Shown here piece after piece: positions 46,601 to 54,553 of a stretch of DNA of 64,000 nt. Each line of letters opens with the position of its first letter. The stretch's first letter is position 1. The position numbers were made by a program, and so were the translations under genes. The notes below the pieces were generated by a model, which saw only the letters and a list, made by a program, of their open reading frames with translations, was not told the origin of the DNA and ran no database searches. This DNA is from Phycisphaerae bacterium (GTDB taxonomy: Bacteria > Planctomycetota > Phycisphaerae > UBA1845 > Fen-1342), in assembly GCA_030428945.1 (NCBI GenBank), contig JAUIEC010000005.1, forward strand, positions 248,001-312,000, written 5' to 3'.

Positions 46601-47021
46601 CCGACGCGGCGCCCGCCAGGGCCCGCGGGGTGATCTGTTCCGCGAAGAACTCGCCGAAGAGGCGTTCAAGCGCGGCGAAGAAGCCGGGCTGTCGTGCGGC
46701 CGCCCCGAAGTGTCGCACCAGGTCGGGCTCGCGGGCGACGATCATCCGCAGCGCGAGCCCGCGGGCGCTGGCCGGCAGCAACTGCCCGCCGTCGATCCAG
46801 CGATCGAGCACGCCGCCGGCGAGTCGCGAAAAGCTGAGCACCTCGGCCTGCCAGAGACCGTCCGGCAGCGCCAGGGCCCGCTCCATCTGAAAGCTGGCCT
46901 GCTCTGGCACCAGCAGGATCAGCCGCCGCGCCGGCCCGCGCGCCTGGGCCGCCCGCAGCGCCGCCAGGCACGCCCGCGTCTTCCCCGTACCCGCCCTGCC
47001 AAGAAGGAACTGCACCGCCAT
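43656..47021 (-). CDS. addB: Double-strand break repair nuclease subunit AddB
   Basis: This 1,121-residue subunit has Walker A FLLGRAGTGKTRACLAAL, an inactivated helicase-like core and a C-terminal nuclease (LVVDYKPGVGSPRQPYLNG, then LLQLLTYLLA). Four Cys that can hold the family's 4Fe-4S staple are visible: one in YQECPFRHF and three in ACRYCPYKAICRFERVF. It is transcribed ahead of addA. No ribosome site precedes the ATG, and a promoter placed for a leaderless start is present. Confidence 0.95.
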   Translation of the reverse strand: MAVQFLLGRAGTGKTRACLAALRAAQARGPARRLILLVPEQASFQMERALALPDGLWQAEVLSFSRLAGGVLDRWIDGGQLLPASARGLALRMIVAREPDLVRHFGAAARQPGFFAALERLFGEFFAEQITPRALAGAASELSAGRAERAAALGGLFERYLEWLGPDRCDPGQRLARLRKRIPAEPSLRDALIWVDGFAGFTAEELETLVLLAGTASAMTISLLLDDPEDGSQLFAPVRETYQRLRQRLVQAGIEVGAPQCLAPRPPPRFAEAPALAWLEDGLARESASASEQAPPPDGQVRLLVCETHRAELEQAARHIRGQVLQGGVRFRDFALVTRDLEPFAPLVADVFERFEIPYFLDHRRPLVAHALVRFVATLLEVVEHDFPPAATDRLLQLELLPFARRVRERLIEQLRRNEIRGGHNWQKPRWDLLSRRQEPDDVAEARRALHAAVRPLLSLAGEESPTGRAWAVALYDALRGLRVPARLESWMRAARTAGELETAEVHRAAWDALVGVLDDLHTLTAATPLTLAELSQVLLGALGDQTIGLTPPALDQVLVGAIDRTRHPDVRTTWLLATNEGIFPSWPGDDVLLGDDDRAHLAAAGVTLPRPAEQAEQSEPLLFYVAATRPASTLIISYARFGPAGDPRQPSPLLANLASVLPGVRPEEADQAGPPTCMWEFASRFLSADQQAGDDPRLAVRYHGLRAGLTRDLAAAARIGELLRGRSFRNQTTPVRYHAEKPAADGPVWSGSISELKHYQECPFRHFLKYGLRIPERLSPSPVSMELGTLGHEVLAEVVGRAVGCDARQLTDADWLTWLDAVAAARAAQIPEEVRARRPDLAFLSGAVVGRLRETVLSLAERYRRGAFRPLHVEIPFGTPSVRPVPEGAGLPALRVDLPEGGFGLVSGFIDRIDEARDEDDRPRRLVVDYKPGVGSPRQPYLNGHLLQLLTYLLAVAQQGGSGEAVGGLLSPLYFDTDALRDAPPTEQLLGMLKPRGLFRTDAGSLLDRKVAPRHRSPVVQLAIKVDGTPDRNSDAADPREFRRYLELGRVTLAQAVSGITSGRVPVAPLVHRKTLACRYCPYKAICRFERVFGGARAAERHLPLLKDMTVEDEGAPACN

Positions 47022-47029
47022 GGCGAGCG

Positions 47030-47058
47030 ATTGTCACAGATCAAGCGAGTTCTGGAAA
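47030..47058 (-). promoter_or_regulatory. Putative leaderless promoter of addB
   Basis: On the minus strand TTTCCA (47053-47058), 17 bp, GACAAT (47030-47035), 8 nt, ATG. Both hexamers match consensus at 4 of 6 positions. No Shine-Dalgarno is present. Confidence 0.5.
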
Positions 47059-47179
47059 GGGAACAGGGGAGGGGGAAGGGAACAGGGAACAGGGAACAGA
47101 CCGCACGCCGGCCCGGCTCACTTGCGTACTCTGCTACTTGCTCACTTGCTCACTTGCTTACTTGCTTACTTGCTTACAC
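47059..47179. repeat. GGGAACA heptamers and octamer array at the recJ stop
   Basis: Three perfect heptamers GGGAACA run at 47078-47098. From 47116 an unbroken 8-bp array follows: GCTCACTT, GCGTACTC, TGCTACTT, GCTCACTT, GCTCACTT, GCTTACTT, GCTTACTT, GCTTACAC. The last unit contains the recJ stop codon (TTA, 47174-47176). On the mRNA strand the units read GTAAGCAA and GTGAGCAA. Confidence 0.88.
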
Positions 47180-48925
47180 CGCCTGCCAGTCGCTGACTTT
47201 CAGTTCGACCCGGCGATTGCCGTTCCAGTCGTTGATGATCGGCTCGAAGGCGACCCGCACGCGGCGCTGCTCGGCCAGGGCGTCGTAGCTCTCGCCCTGG
47301 TAGAACGCGATCGCCTTGCGATAGACGTTGCCCTGCCGGACGCTGAACTGCAGGTGCTGGCCGTTGCCGACCTTGCGAGGCTGGTCGACCAGGTCCACCA
47401 CCGGTGTCGCGAACTTCGGACGGGCGTTGCCCGGCCCGTACGGTGCCAGCCGCTGCAGCCAGTCGACGACGTCCGGCGTCAGTTCACCCAGGTCAAGCTC
47501 GTCGTCCAGCCGCAGCCGCGGTTGCAGGTCCTGCTCGGTCAGCCGCCGCGAGGCCTCGGTCAGGAACGCGTTCGTGAACGCCTCGATCTGGTCCGGATGC
47601 ACGCGCACCCCGGCCGCCATCGCGTGCCCTCCGTGGCTGATCAGGTGCTCTTCGCAGTTACGCAGCACCTCGTGCAGCGGAAAGTGCGGAATGCTGCGCC
47701 CGCTGCCCTGCCCGCCGTCCGCCTGGCTGGCGATCAGCACCGTCGGGCGGTGAAACTTCTCGACCATCCGCGACGCGACGATCCCGATCACACCCGGATG
47801 CCAGTTCGGCGCCGCCAGCACGATCCCGCGACAGTGATCCTGGTTGTAGCCGGCCGCCACGACCATCTTCTCGGCCTCGGCCACGATCTGCTCCTGGACC
47901 TCGCGCCGTTCGAGGTTGAGCTGATCGAGTTGCGTCGCGATCTCGTGGGCCCGCTGCGGATCGGCGTCGGTGAACAGTTCGACCGCGACGGCCGCGTGCC
48001 CCATTCGCCCGATCGCGTTCAGCCGCGGCGCCAGGCGGAAGCCGACGTCGTAGTCGTCGAAGCTCCGTTTGCCGCGCAGCCCGGAGACCTCGATCAGCGC
48101 GTTCAGCCCCGGGTTCCGCGTCTCCAGCAGGTGCCGCAGACCGAAGGCGACGATCACGCGGTTCTCGCCGGTCAGCGGAACGACATCGGCGACCAGTCCG
48201 AGGGCCGCCAGCGCCGTCGCGTCCAGCAGGTAGGCCCGGAACGCGGGACTGACCTTCTGCCCGGGACGGACGTACTGCTGGGCGAACGCCCAGGCGATCT
48301 TCAGCGCCACGCCGGCCCCGCTCAGGTCCTCGTTCGGCGATGCGCCTTCCGCGGTCGGGTGCACGATCAGCGCGTCCGGCCGCCGGGGCCCGGGCTGGTG
48401 ATGGTCGGTGATGATCAGTTCGAGCCCGAGTTCCCGGGCCCGGGCCGCCTGTTCGACCGCGGTCACGCCGCAGTCAACGGTGATGACCAGGTCGGCGCCC
48501 TCGTCGGCCAGTTGCTCGATCGCCTGCATGTTCAGGCCGTAGCCTTCCTCGAGGCGGCGGGGAATGTAGTAGTCGACCTCGGCGCCGGCCAGTTTCAGCC
48601 CATGCCAGAGGATCGCGGTCGCGGTCATCCCGTCGACGTCGTAGTCGCCGTAGATGACGACGCGGCGTCCGTCGCGGGCCGCGGCCGCCAGTCGCCGGGC
48701 GGCCTCGACGGCGTTGGGCAGTGCCTCGGGCGGGTGCATGCCGCGCAGCGACGGCGACAGGAATTCGGCAACCGCGTCGGGGTCGGTGACGCCCCGCTGC
48801 ACGAGCACCTGGGCGACGATCCGCGGGATGCGGGCCTCGCGGGCGAGGGTGTCGGCTCCGGGATCGCGCGGACTGACCTGCCAGATGCGACCGCCGTGCG
48901 AGACCGCATCCGGGTGGGCGCTCAT
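47174..48925 (-). CDS. recJ: Single-stranded-DNA-specific exonuclease RecJ
   Basis: This 583-residue 5'-3' exonuclease has DHH-family motifs I VVIYGDYDVDGMTATAIL, II VITVDCGVT, III LELIITDHHQ, IV (around GLVADVVPLTGENR) and DHHA1 motif SHGGHAMAAGV, then the C-terminal OB fold. It trims ssDNA in recombination and mismatch/base-excision repair, and would complement the nearby AddAB. The ATG overlaps the mtnP stop by 4 nt. Confidence 0.96.
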   Translation of the reverse strand: MSAHPDAVSHGGRIWQVSPRDPGADTLAREARIPRIVAQVLVQRGVTDPDAVAEFLSPSLRGMHPPEALPNAVEAARRLAAAARDGRRVVIYGDYDVDGMTATAILWHGLKLAGAEVDYYIPRRLEEGYGLNMQAIEQLADEGADLVITVDCGVTAVEQAARARELGLELIITDHHQPGPRRPDALIVHPTAEGASPNEDLSGAGVALKIAWAFAQQYVRPGQKVSPAFRAYLLDATALAALGLVADVVPLTGENRVIVAFGLRHLLETRNPGLNALIEVSGLRGKRSFDDYDVGFRLAPRLNAIGRMGHAAVAVELFTDADPQRAHEIATQLDQLNLERREVQEQIVAEAEKMVVAAGYNQDHCRGIVLAAPNWHPGVIGIVASRMVEKFHRPTVLIASQADGGQGSGRSIPHFPLHEVLRNCEEHLISHGGHAMAAGVRVHPDQIEAFTNAFLTEASRRLTEQDLQPRLRLDDELDLGELTPDVVDWLQRLAPYGPGNARPKFATPVVDLVDQPRKVGNGQHLQFSVRQGNVYRKAIAFYQGESYDALAEQRRVRVAFEPIINDWNGNRRVELKVSDWQAV

Positions 48926-49809
48926 CCTTCCGCCCCCGGCCGATAGCGGGCCAGCAGCGGACCGTAGTGGTCGTAGCGCTGCGGCGGAATCGCCGCCCGG
49001 TCCGTCCAGATCCCCAGCCGCAGCGCATCGTGGGCCGGCGAGTCCGGCAGACCGTCGGCGGCCAGGCGGGCGATCGCGGCCCGCATCAGTTCGATCGCGT
49101 GGGTGGTGGCGTCCTTGAGGTGTCCGATGATCTCTTCGAGCAGGTCCTGCTGGCTCTGCATCGGATCGTGCGGGCGCCAGCAGTCGTAGTCGGTCACCAG
49201 CGCGATCAGGGCATAGGCCATCTCGGCTTCGCGGGCGAGCTTGGCCTCGGGCATGACGGTCATGCCGATCAGGTCACCGCCCCAGGCGCGGTGCATGTGC
49301 GACTCGGCCCGCGTGCTGAAGGCCGGGCCTTCCATGCAGACGTAGGTGCCGGCCCCGTGCACGCGGGCGGAGACGTCGGCCGAGGCGGCGTTCAGCACGC
49401 TGCGCAGCTTCGGGCAGAAGGGCTCGGCGAACTCGGCGTGCACGGCCAGTCCGTCGTCGAAGAAGGTCGGAACGCGGCGTGAGGTCTTGTCGATCACCTG
49501 GTCGACCAGCACGAGGTTCCGCGGGGCGAGTTCCTCGCGCAGCGAGCCGACCGCGCCGCTGGCGATCACGTGCGTGACCCCCAGTTGCTTGAAGGCGTGC
49601 AGGTTGGCCCGGTACGGCACCTGCGACGGGTTGTAGACATGCCCGACGCCGTGCCGCGCGATCAGCGCGATCTCGAGGCCCGACCACTTCGTGATCCGGA
49701 CCGGGCTGCTCGGCACCCCGAAGGGCGTATCCAGCACCCGCTCCTCGAACTCGGTCTCGGCCCCGAAGAGCGCATCGCCCAGTCCCGTTCCACCAATCAA
49801 ACCGATCAT
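48922..49809 (-). CDS. mtnP: S-methyl-5'-thioadenosine phosphorylase
   Basis: This 295-residue purine phosphorylase has the start IGLIGGTGLGDALF, phosphate-site Arg/His ALIARHGVGHVYNPSQVPYR, VIASGAVGSLREEL, and YVCMEGPAFSTRAES, which is the methylthioadenosine/PNP class-2 signature. It salvages methylthioadenosine. The ATG at 49809 is favoured because AGGAG lies 8 nt upstream; the GTG 9 nt earlier lies too close to it. Confidence 0.93.
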   Translation of the reverse strand: MIGLIGGTGLGDALFGAETEFEERVLDTPFGVPSSPVRITKWSGLEIALIARHGVGHVYNPSQVPYRANLHAFKQLGVTHVIASGAVGSLREELAPRNLVLVDQVIDKTSRRVPTFFDDGLAVHAEFAEPFCPKLRSVLNAASADVSARVHGAGTYVCMEGPAFSTRAESHMHRAWGGDLIGMTVMPEAKLAREAEMAYALIALVTDYDCWRPHDPMQSQQDLLEEIIGHLKDATTHAIELMRAAIARLAADGLPDSPAHDALRLGIWTDRAAIPPQRYDHYGPLLARYRPGAEG

Positions 49810-49840
49810 GCCGCCCACTCCTGGCTGCCGCCTTGCAAGC

Positions 49841-49952
49841 GTGAAAACGTGCGGGTGTGACCGAGGGACGGAGTCACGGAGGGAAGCACGACGCAGGCGT
49901 CGCCCCGGTCTTCCTTGCTCGCGCCCCGGTTCCCTCGCTCCCTGTTCAGAGG
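49841..49952. repeat. Degenerate octamer-periodic inverted arms
   Basis: Left: GTGAAAAC, GTGCGGGT, GTGACCGA, GGGACGGA, GTCACGGA, GGGAAGCA (49841-49888). Right: CCTTGCTC, GCGCCCCG, GTTCCCTC, GCTCCCTG, TTCAGAGG (49913-49952). The last unit contains the stop codon of the S9 peptidase. Units start with G and mostly have A at position 4. Confidence 0.65.
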
Positions 49953-51949
49953 TACTTGTCGAACCAGCCGACGATGCGTCGCAGCCGCTCGCCGCGGTTC
50001 TGCGGGCGTCCGCCCCGCGACAGGCCGTGGCTCTCGCCCTCGAAGGCGACGTACTCGACCTCGCGGCCCAGGTACTTGAGCGCCACGAACAACTGCTCGG
50101 CCTGTTCCAGCGGGCAGCGCAGATCCTGTTCCGAGTGAATGATCAGCAGCGGCGTGCGGATCTTCTCGACGTAGCTGAACGGACTCTGCCGTTGCAGGTT
50201 CTGCGGCTTCTTCCACGGCAGGCCGCCGATTTCCTGGGCAATCTCGAACCCGAAGTCGCTGGTGCCGAAGAACGACGTCCAGGTGACGACCGAGCGCTGC
50301 GTGACGGCCGCCTTGTAGCGCTGCTCGTGCCCGACGATCCAGTTGGTCATGTACCCGCCGTACGAACCGCCCGTCACGCCGACCCGTTTGCTGTCGACGT
50401 ACCGGCGGCTGAACAGCCAGTCGCCCAGCTTCGTGACGTCCTTGTAGTCCAGGTTGCCCCAGTCCCCGGTGATGCAGCGGCGGAACTCGGCCCCGTACCC
50501 GGCGCTGCCGCGCGGGTTCGTGTACGCCACCACGTAGCCCTTGGCCGCCATCCACTGCATCTCGTGGAAGAACCCGTAGCCGTACTGCGTCATCGGACCG
50601 CCGTGAATCTCGAGAATCGCCGGGTACTTGCGGTCCGCCCGGAACCCCGGCGGCTTCATCACCCAGCACTGCAGTTCGGTCCGGCCGTTCCGCAGCGTGA
50701 ACTCCTCGGGCTTGACCACCGTGACCCGCTTGAACAGGTCCCCGTTCACGTCGGTCCGCCGCGTCGGAGCCGCCTCACCCGGACGCCAGACGAACACGTC
50801 GGCCGGATTCGTGTTGGTGCCGATCGCCAGCGCGAACGTCTCCACGCCCGGCGCCCAGTCCAGGTTCCAGATCGAAATCTCGCCGTCGACCTCGATCCGC
50901 AGGTCCGACTTCTTCAGGCTCCGGCTGTACAGGCGCGTCGCGCCGTTGCGGCTCGCCACGAAGTACAGCCGCCGACTGTCCGGCGACCAGCGCGGCGCGG
51001 CCGGCTCGAAACTCGTTCCGGCCACGTCGCCCATCGTCATGTTGAAATGGTCCGCGTCCAACTGGCGTGCCAGGTCACGCGGCTTCCCGCCACCGGCCGG
51101 AATCACGTGCACGTGCGAGTCGGTCTTCCACCACTCGCCCGGCTTGTTGGTCTGGCCGATGAACGCGATCCAGGCCCCGTCCGGCGACCACGAGTGTCCG
51201 GCGCAGTTGCCCGGACCGCTGGTCAGCTTCTTCAGCCGGCCGCCGCCGACCGGCACGACGAAGATGTCGGACTGGTCGTAGTTGCGGTCCGGGTCGTCTC
51301 CGCGATTGGCGACCAGCGAGACCAGCCGCCCGTCCGGGCTGAACCGCGGCTCGCGATGGTCGAACTTGCCGGTGGTCAGTTGGCGGCTGCGTCCGCCGCG
51401 GCTGGGAATCACGTGCACGTGCTTGTAGCAGCCGTTCCAGAAGCCGACGCCGTCCAGCTTGTGGGTCAGCCGCGTGATGTGCTTGTAGGTCGGAAGCTTC
51501 TGGACCTCTTCCGACTTGCCGGCCCGCTCGAGCACCTCGCGCGGCGTGATGTCCTGGGCCAGGTAGGCGATCCGCCGCCCGTCCGGCGACCAGGCGAAGT
51601 CGTGCACGTCCGAACTGAGCGTGGTCGTCAGCAGTTGCGGCTCACCCCCGGCAAGGTTGAGCACGTACAGCCCGCTGGTCTTGCCCTTGCGGTTCGACAG
51701 GAACGCCAGTCGCCCGCCGTCCGGCGAAAACTGCGGCAGCGTGTCACTGTGCGGACCCGCCGCCGTCAGCGGACGCGCCTCGCCCTCGTCCGTGTCGACG
51801 ACCATCAACTGCGTGTAGTTCGCGTTGGCGTCCAGGTCGTGCCGCTTCAGTTCGAAGACGATCCGGCTGCCATCCGGCGCCAGGGCCACCCGCCCCACCA
51901 CGCGCATGGCAAACAGGTCTTCCAGCCGCATCGGACGTTTCTTCGCCAT
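49946..51949 (-). CDS. S9-family serine peptidase (acylaminoacyl-peptidase/prolyl oligopeptidase-like)
   Basis: This 667-residue protein has a TolB/WD40-like beta-propeller over residues ~1-390 (repeats such as FSPDGGRLAFLSNR, WSPDGRRIAYLAQD, WSPDGAWIAFIGQT). An alpha/beta-hydrolase domain follows, with nucleophile Ser in GVTGGSYGGYMTNW (~528), Asp in IIHSEQDLRCP (~609) and His in EGESHGLSRGG (~640). There is no signal peptide, so it likely degrades peptides in the cytosol. The start has GAGGAG upstream. Confidence 0.93.
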   Translation of the reverse strand: MAKKRPMRLEDLFAMRVVGRVALAPDGSRIVFELKRHDLDANANYTQLMVVDTDEGEARPLTAAGPHSDTLPQFSPDGGRLAFLSNRKGKTSGLYVLNLAGGEPQLLTTTLSSDVHDFAWSPDGRRIAYLAQDITPREVLERAGKSEEVQKLPTYKHITRLTHKLDGVGFWNGCYKHVHVIPSRGGRSRQLTTGKFDHREPRFSPDGRLVSLVANRGDDPDRNYDQSDIFVVPVGGGRLKKLTSGPGNCAGHSWSPDGAWIAFIGQTNKPGEWWKTDSHVHVIPAGGGKPRDLARQLDADHFNMTMGDVAGTSFEPAAPRWSPDSRRLYFVASRNGATRLYSRSLKKSDLRIEVDGEISIWNLDWAPGVETFALAIGTNTNPADVFVWRPGEAAPTRRTDVNGDLFKRVTVVKPEEFTLRNGRTELQCWVMKPPGFRADRKYPAILEIHGGPMTQYGYGFFHEMQWMAAKGYVVAYTNPRGSAGYGAEFRRCITGDWGNLDYKDVTKLGDWLFSRRYVDSKRVGVTGGSYGGYMTNWIVGHEQRYKAAVTQRSVVTWTSFFGTSDFGFEIAQEIGGLPWKKPQNLQRQSPFSYVEKIRTPLLIIHSEQDLRCPLEQAEQLFVALKYLGREVEYVAFEGESHGLSRGGRPQNRGERLRRIVGWFDKYL

Positions 51950-52046
51950 CAGGTCTCTCCTCGCCTCGGGTCACGGCCACCGCACCGGCCGCGTCGGGAA
52001 ACCGTACAGCGCGCAGCAGCCCCCGGCAAATCCAGAGCGGGCGCTA

Positions 52047-52102
52047 GGGAGCGAGGGAGCAAGGGAGCCAGGGAGCGAGGGAGCGAGGAGGCGAGGAGGC
52101 GG
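52047..52102. repeat. GGGAGCGA octamer array
   Basis: Seven contiguous in-phase octamers: GGGAGCGA, GGGAGCAA, GGGAGCCA, GGGAGCGA, GGGAGCGA, GGAGGCGA, GGAGGCGG. It lies between the S9 peptidase start and the tdk stop. No inverted partner arm is visible here. Confidence 0.9.
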
Positions 52103-52160
52103 ATGCGCGACCTTGCCGGTTCACGGCGGCAACAACGCGATTGGGTCCATCAAACAGGAC

Positions 52161-52712
52161 CTAGACCACGTTTGTTTCGAGTGGCTGGAAGCAGGCCCGG
52201 CAGCGGATCTCGTAGCTCTCGAGGCCGCCCACCAGGTTGCCGTCGACGATCGGCGTCATCCGCTGCGAGAACCGGCCGGGGCGGCCGCAGACCTGGCAGG
52301 GAATCTGGAGGATATCGATCCGGTCCGCCCGCCGCTTCAGCGTCGGGAACGGCGGCAGCGGACGCCCCCACATGTCGTGATCCAGGCCGACGACGATCAC
52401 CGTCCGCCCGGCGTCGCGCAGGGCGTAAACGACCTCGATCAGCCGCGGGGCGAAGAAGTGGCCTTCGTCGATGCCGATCACCTCGGCCTCGCTGGCGGCG
52501 GCCGGGATCGCGTCGGCGTCCGGCACCGGCACGGCCTGCAGCAGGCGTCCGTCGTGCGTGGCGAGGGCCTGGTCGTGGTAGCGATCGTCGCTGGCGTGCT
52601 TGATCGCCAGCACGCGCCGCCCGGAGGCCTGGGCGGCCGCGAGGCGCTGGATCAGCCGGGTGGTCTTGCCCGAGAACATGCACCCGCAGATCAGTTCCAG
52701 TCGCCCGCTCAT
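52161..52712 (-). CDS. tdk: Thymidine kinase
   Basis: This 183-residue type II thymidine kinase has the P-loop GCMFSGKTTRLIQRL, the Asp/Glu of VIGIDEGHFFAP, the zinc lasso (CQVCGR and CRACFQ) and the C-terminal thymidine-binding YEIRC region. It salvages thymidine to dTMP. The ATG at 52712 overlaps the BtpA-family gene by 4 nt; the frame extends further upstream, but only as the shadow of that gene. Confidence 0.95.
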   Translation of the reverse strand: MSGRLELICGCMFSGKTTRLIQRLAAAQASGRRVLAIKHASDDRYHDQALATHDGRLLQAVPVPDADAIPAAASEAEVIGIDEGHFFAPRLIEVVYALRDAGRTVIVVGLDHDMWGRPLPPFPTLKRRADRIDILQIPCQVCGRPGRFSQRMTPIVDGNLVGGLESYEIRCRACFQPLETNVV

Positions 52713-53503
52713 GCCCGCAGCGCCTCGACGGCCCGGCGAAGTTCCGCGATCCGGTCCGCATCGAGCGGATGGTCCCAGCGTCCGTCGCGCTTCAGGTATG
52801 AGCCGACGATCAACCCGTCGCAGAGCGGCCAGAGCACCGGCAACTGCTCGGGCGTGACCCCTGACCCGACCCAGACGGGGCGCGTGGCGGCCGCCCGGAC
52901 GGCGGCCAGGTCGTCGGGCGCGGTCGCCCGTCCGGTGGCGGTCCCGGTGACGATCAGGCCGTCGGCCCCGGCGAACTCGGCGGCGGCGGCCGTCTCGGCC
53001 AGGTCGACGTCGCCGGTCAGCGCGTGGCTGGCGTGTTTCTTCTTGATGTCGGCGAAGACGCGGATGTGGGCAGCGCCGATCAGCTTCCGATAACGCAGGA
53101 GCGGACCGGCGGCGGCGGCGGGCATCAGGCCTTCGTCGGCGACATGGGAAAAAACGAAGTTCTCGACGCGGATGAAATCGGCCCCGCAGGCGAGCGCGGC
53201 GGCGAGCGTTTCGGTGGCGGCGCCGGCGAGGATCTGGACGCCGAGCGGAAGCGGACAGGCGGCGCGGACGGCGACACCGACCGCGGTCATCGCGGCGACG
53301 ATCTCGGGGCCGACGGATTGCCGTAAGTACGGAGCGTCGTGCATGTTCTCGATGATCAGTCCGTCGAACCCGGCCGCCTGCAACTGTTTCGCCTCGGCCT
53401 GCACGTGGTCGCGCAGGTCGGGGATCGAGAGGGTGCTGCGGGGCGTCCCGGGCAGAGCCGGCACGTGCAGCATCGCGAGCATGGCGGGGCTCCGGGCGAA
53501 CAT
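52709..53503 (-). CDS. BtpA/SgcQ-family TIM-barrel protein
   Basis: This 264-residue protein has the family signatures MLHVPALPGTPRS, FDGLIIENMHDAPY, LPLGVQILAGAATETLAAAL, ADFIRVENFVFS and LTGDVDLAETAAAAEFAGAD. BtpA was named for photosystem I biogenesis, but the family is widespread in non-phototrophs and its reaction is unsettled; SgcQ-type members are thought to act on nucleosides or sugars. Tight coupling to thymidine kinase supports a nucleoside-related role here, as inference. Confidence 0.88.
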   Translation of the reverse strand: MFARSPAMLAMLHVPALPGTPRSTLSIPDLRDHVQAEAKQLQAAGFDGLIIENMHDAPYLRQSVGPEIVAAMTAVGVAVRAACPLPLGVQILAGAATETLAAALACGADFIRVENFVFSHVADEGLMPAAAAGPLLRYRKLIGAAHIRVFADIKKKHASHALTGDVDLAETAAAAEFAGADGLIVTGTATGRATAPDDLAAVRAAATRPVWVGSGVTPEQLPVLWPLCDGLIVGSYLKRDGRWDHPLDADRIAELRRAVEALRA

Positions 53504-53663
53504 CGTCCGGATAGCCTAACCTCAATTCACGGATTTTTGTGCAAGACGACCGACGATCGGCGACATCGGCACGATAGACTGGTGGTTCAGCTCGATTCAC
53601 GGGCACACGGATGAACACCGGCTACGCGGGAAAGAAAGCGATACCTCAGGAGGGTGCAGGGCT

Positions 53664-54458
53664 ATGCTCGCAGGAGCAATGATTGCAGCGTTCGCGCTGA
53701 ACGTCGGCGTCGGAACGGAACGACTTGTACAGATCACGGACATCGATTTCGCGACCGGCGAGATCACGATCACGAACCTCGGCCCGGGCAGCCAGCCCCT
53801 CGACGGGTTCCGGTTCTGCAGCAACGATAACAACGAAGTGGCGCGCTACTCGGGCGCAGCCGGGCTGAACGGCATCACGCTGGCGCCGGGCGGATCGCTG
53901 ATCATTCACTTCAACAACGATTCGCCGGGTGGCGCGGACCGGATCGACCGGCTGACGCTGGGCGGCACCTGGGCGACCCCGCTGGGTCCGGACGCCTACG
54001 CCCTCGGCCTCTACTTCCCGCCGATCTCGTTCGGCAACGGCGCCACGATGGGCGACTTCGTCCAGTGGAGCATCGGCGGCGTCCCCGACCTGAACGCCGA
54101 CTTCCGCACCGACGAAGCGGTCAACGGCGGCGTCTGGACCGACCTGGCCGACTGGGTCCCGACCACCTCGACCAGCCTCGGCATCACGCTGAATGACCTG
54201 GCCGGCAACGAACTGCACGGCCCGACCGACTACACCGTCAACGAACCGGGCGGCTGCGGGCCGGAATGCGACGTGATCGGCGGCGACGCCGACGTCGATG
54301 ACGACTGCGATGTCGACATCAGCGACCTGGCCAACCTGCTGGCGAACTTCGGTTCGGCGGCCGCGTCCCACAACGACGGGGACACCGACTTCGACGGCGA
54401 TGTCGACCTGACCGACCTGGCCAACATCCTGGGGGCGTTCGGCGTAGCCTGCCCGTAG
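53664..54458 (+). CDS. Secreted protein with lamin-tail-like and dockerin-type domains
   Basis: This 264-residue protein has a short hydrophobic start (MLAGAMIAAFALNVGVG) that may be a signal. A beta domain begins LVQITDIDFATGEITITNLG, resembling lamin-tail (LTD) domains. Near the C-terminus come two Asp-rich repeats (DADVDDDCDVDISDLANLLA and DTDFDGDVDLTDLANILGAF). The latter are dockerin/EF-hand-like calcium loops common at the C-termini of exported planctomycete proteins. AGGAGG lies ~10 nt before the ATG. Function is unknown; calcium-stabilised surface attachment is plausible. Confidence 0.85.
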   Translation: MLAGAMIAAFALNVGVGTERLVQITDIDFATGEITITNLGPGSQPLDGFRFCSNDNNEVARYSGAAGLNGITLAPGGSLIIHFNNDSPGGADRIDRLTLGGTWATPLGPDAYALGLYFPPISFGNGATMGDFVQWSIGGVPDLNADFRTDEAVNGGVWTDLADWVPTTSTSLGITLNDLAGNELHGPTDYTVNEPGGCGPECDVIGGDADVDDDCDVDISDLANLLANFGSAAASHNDGDTDFDGDVDLTDLANILGAFGVACP

Positions 54459-54488
54459 CGGTCAGCCGCTCGACGTGTACGAGAGAAT

Positions 54489-54524
54489 CGCGGGGCTGGT
54501 TTCCGAGCGGGAACCAGCCTCGCG
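54489..54524. terminator. Strong hairpin between convergent genes
   Basis: A 13-bp stem (CGCGGGGCTGGTT with AACCAGCCTCGCG, one G-U pair) lies 31 nt after the dockerin-gene stop and 30 nt before the end of the reductase gene. There is no T-run, but its position suits a bidirectional terminator. Confidence 0.6.
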
Positions 54525-54553
54525 CCGTTCCGTGAGGTCACATCTTCACGGTG

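Noticed and set aside
43713..47288. Plus-strand open frame of ~1,190 codons antisense to addB (similar long frames at 27564-30776, 32194-35430 and 11114-13927)
   Set aside because: Each lies exactly opposite a recognisable gene. The translations are Arg/Pro/Gln/His/Gly-rich with no family motifs, as expected from antisense frames in very GC-rich coding DNA.
52713..53618. Upstream extension of the thymidine kinase frame as a fusion protein
   Set aside because: This part is the antisense-like alternate frame of the BtpA-family gene and is Arg-rich. The P-loop domain starts at the ATG at 52712.
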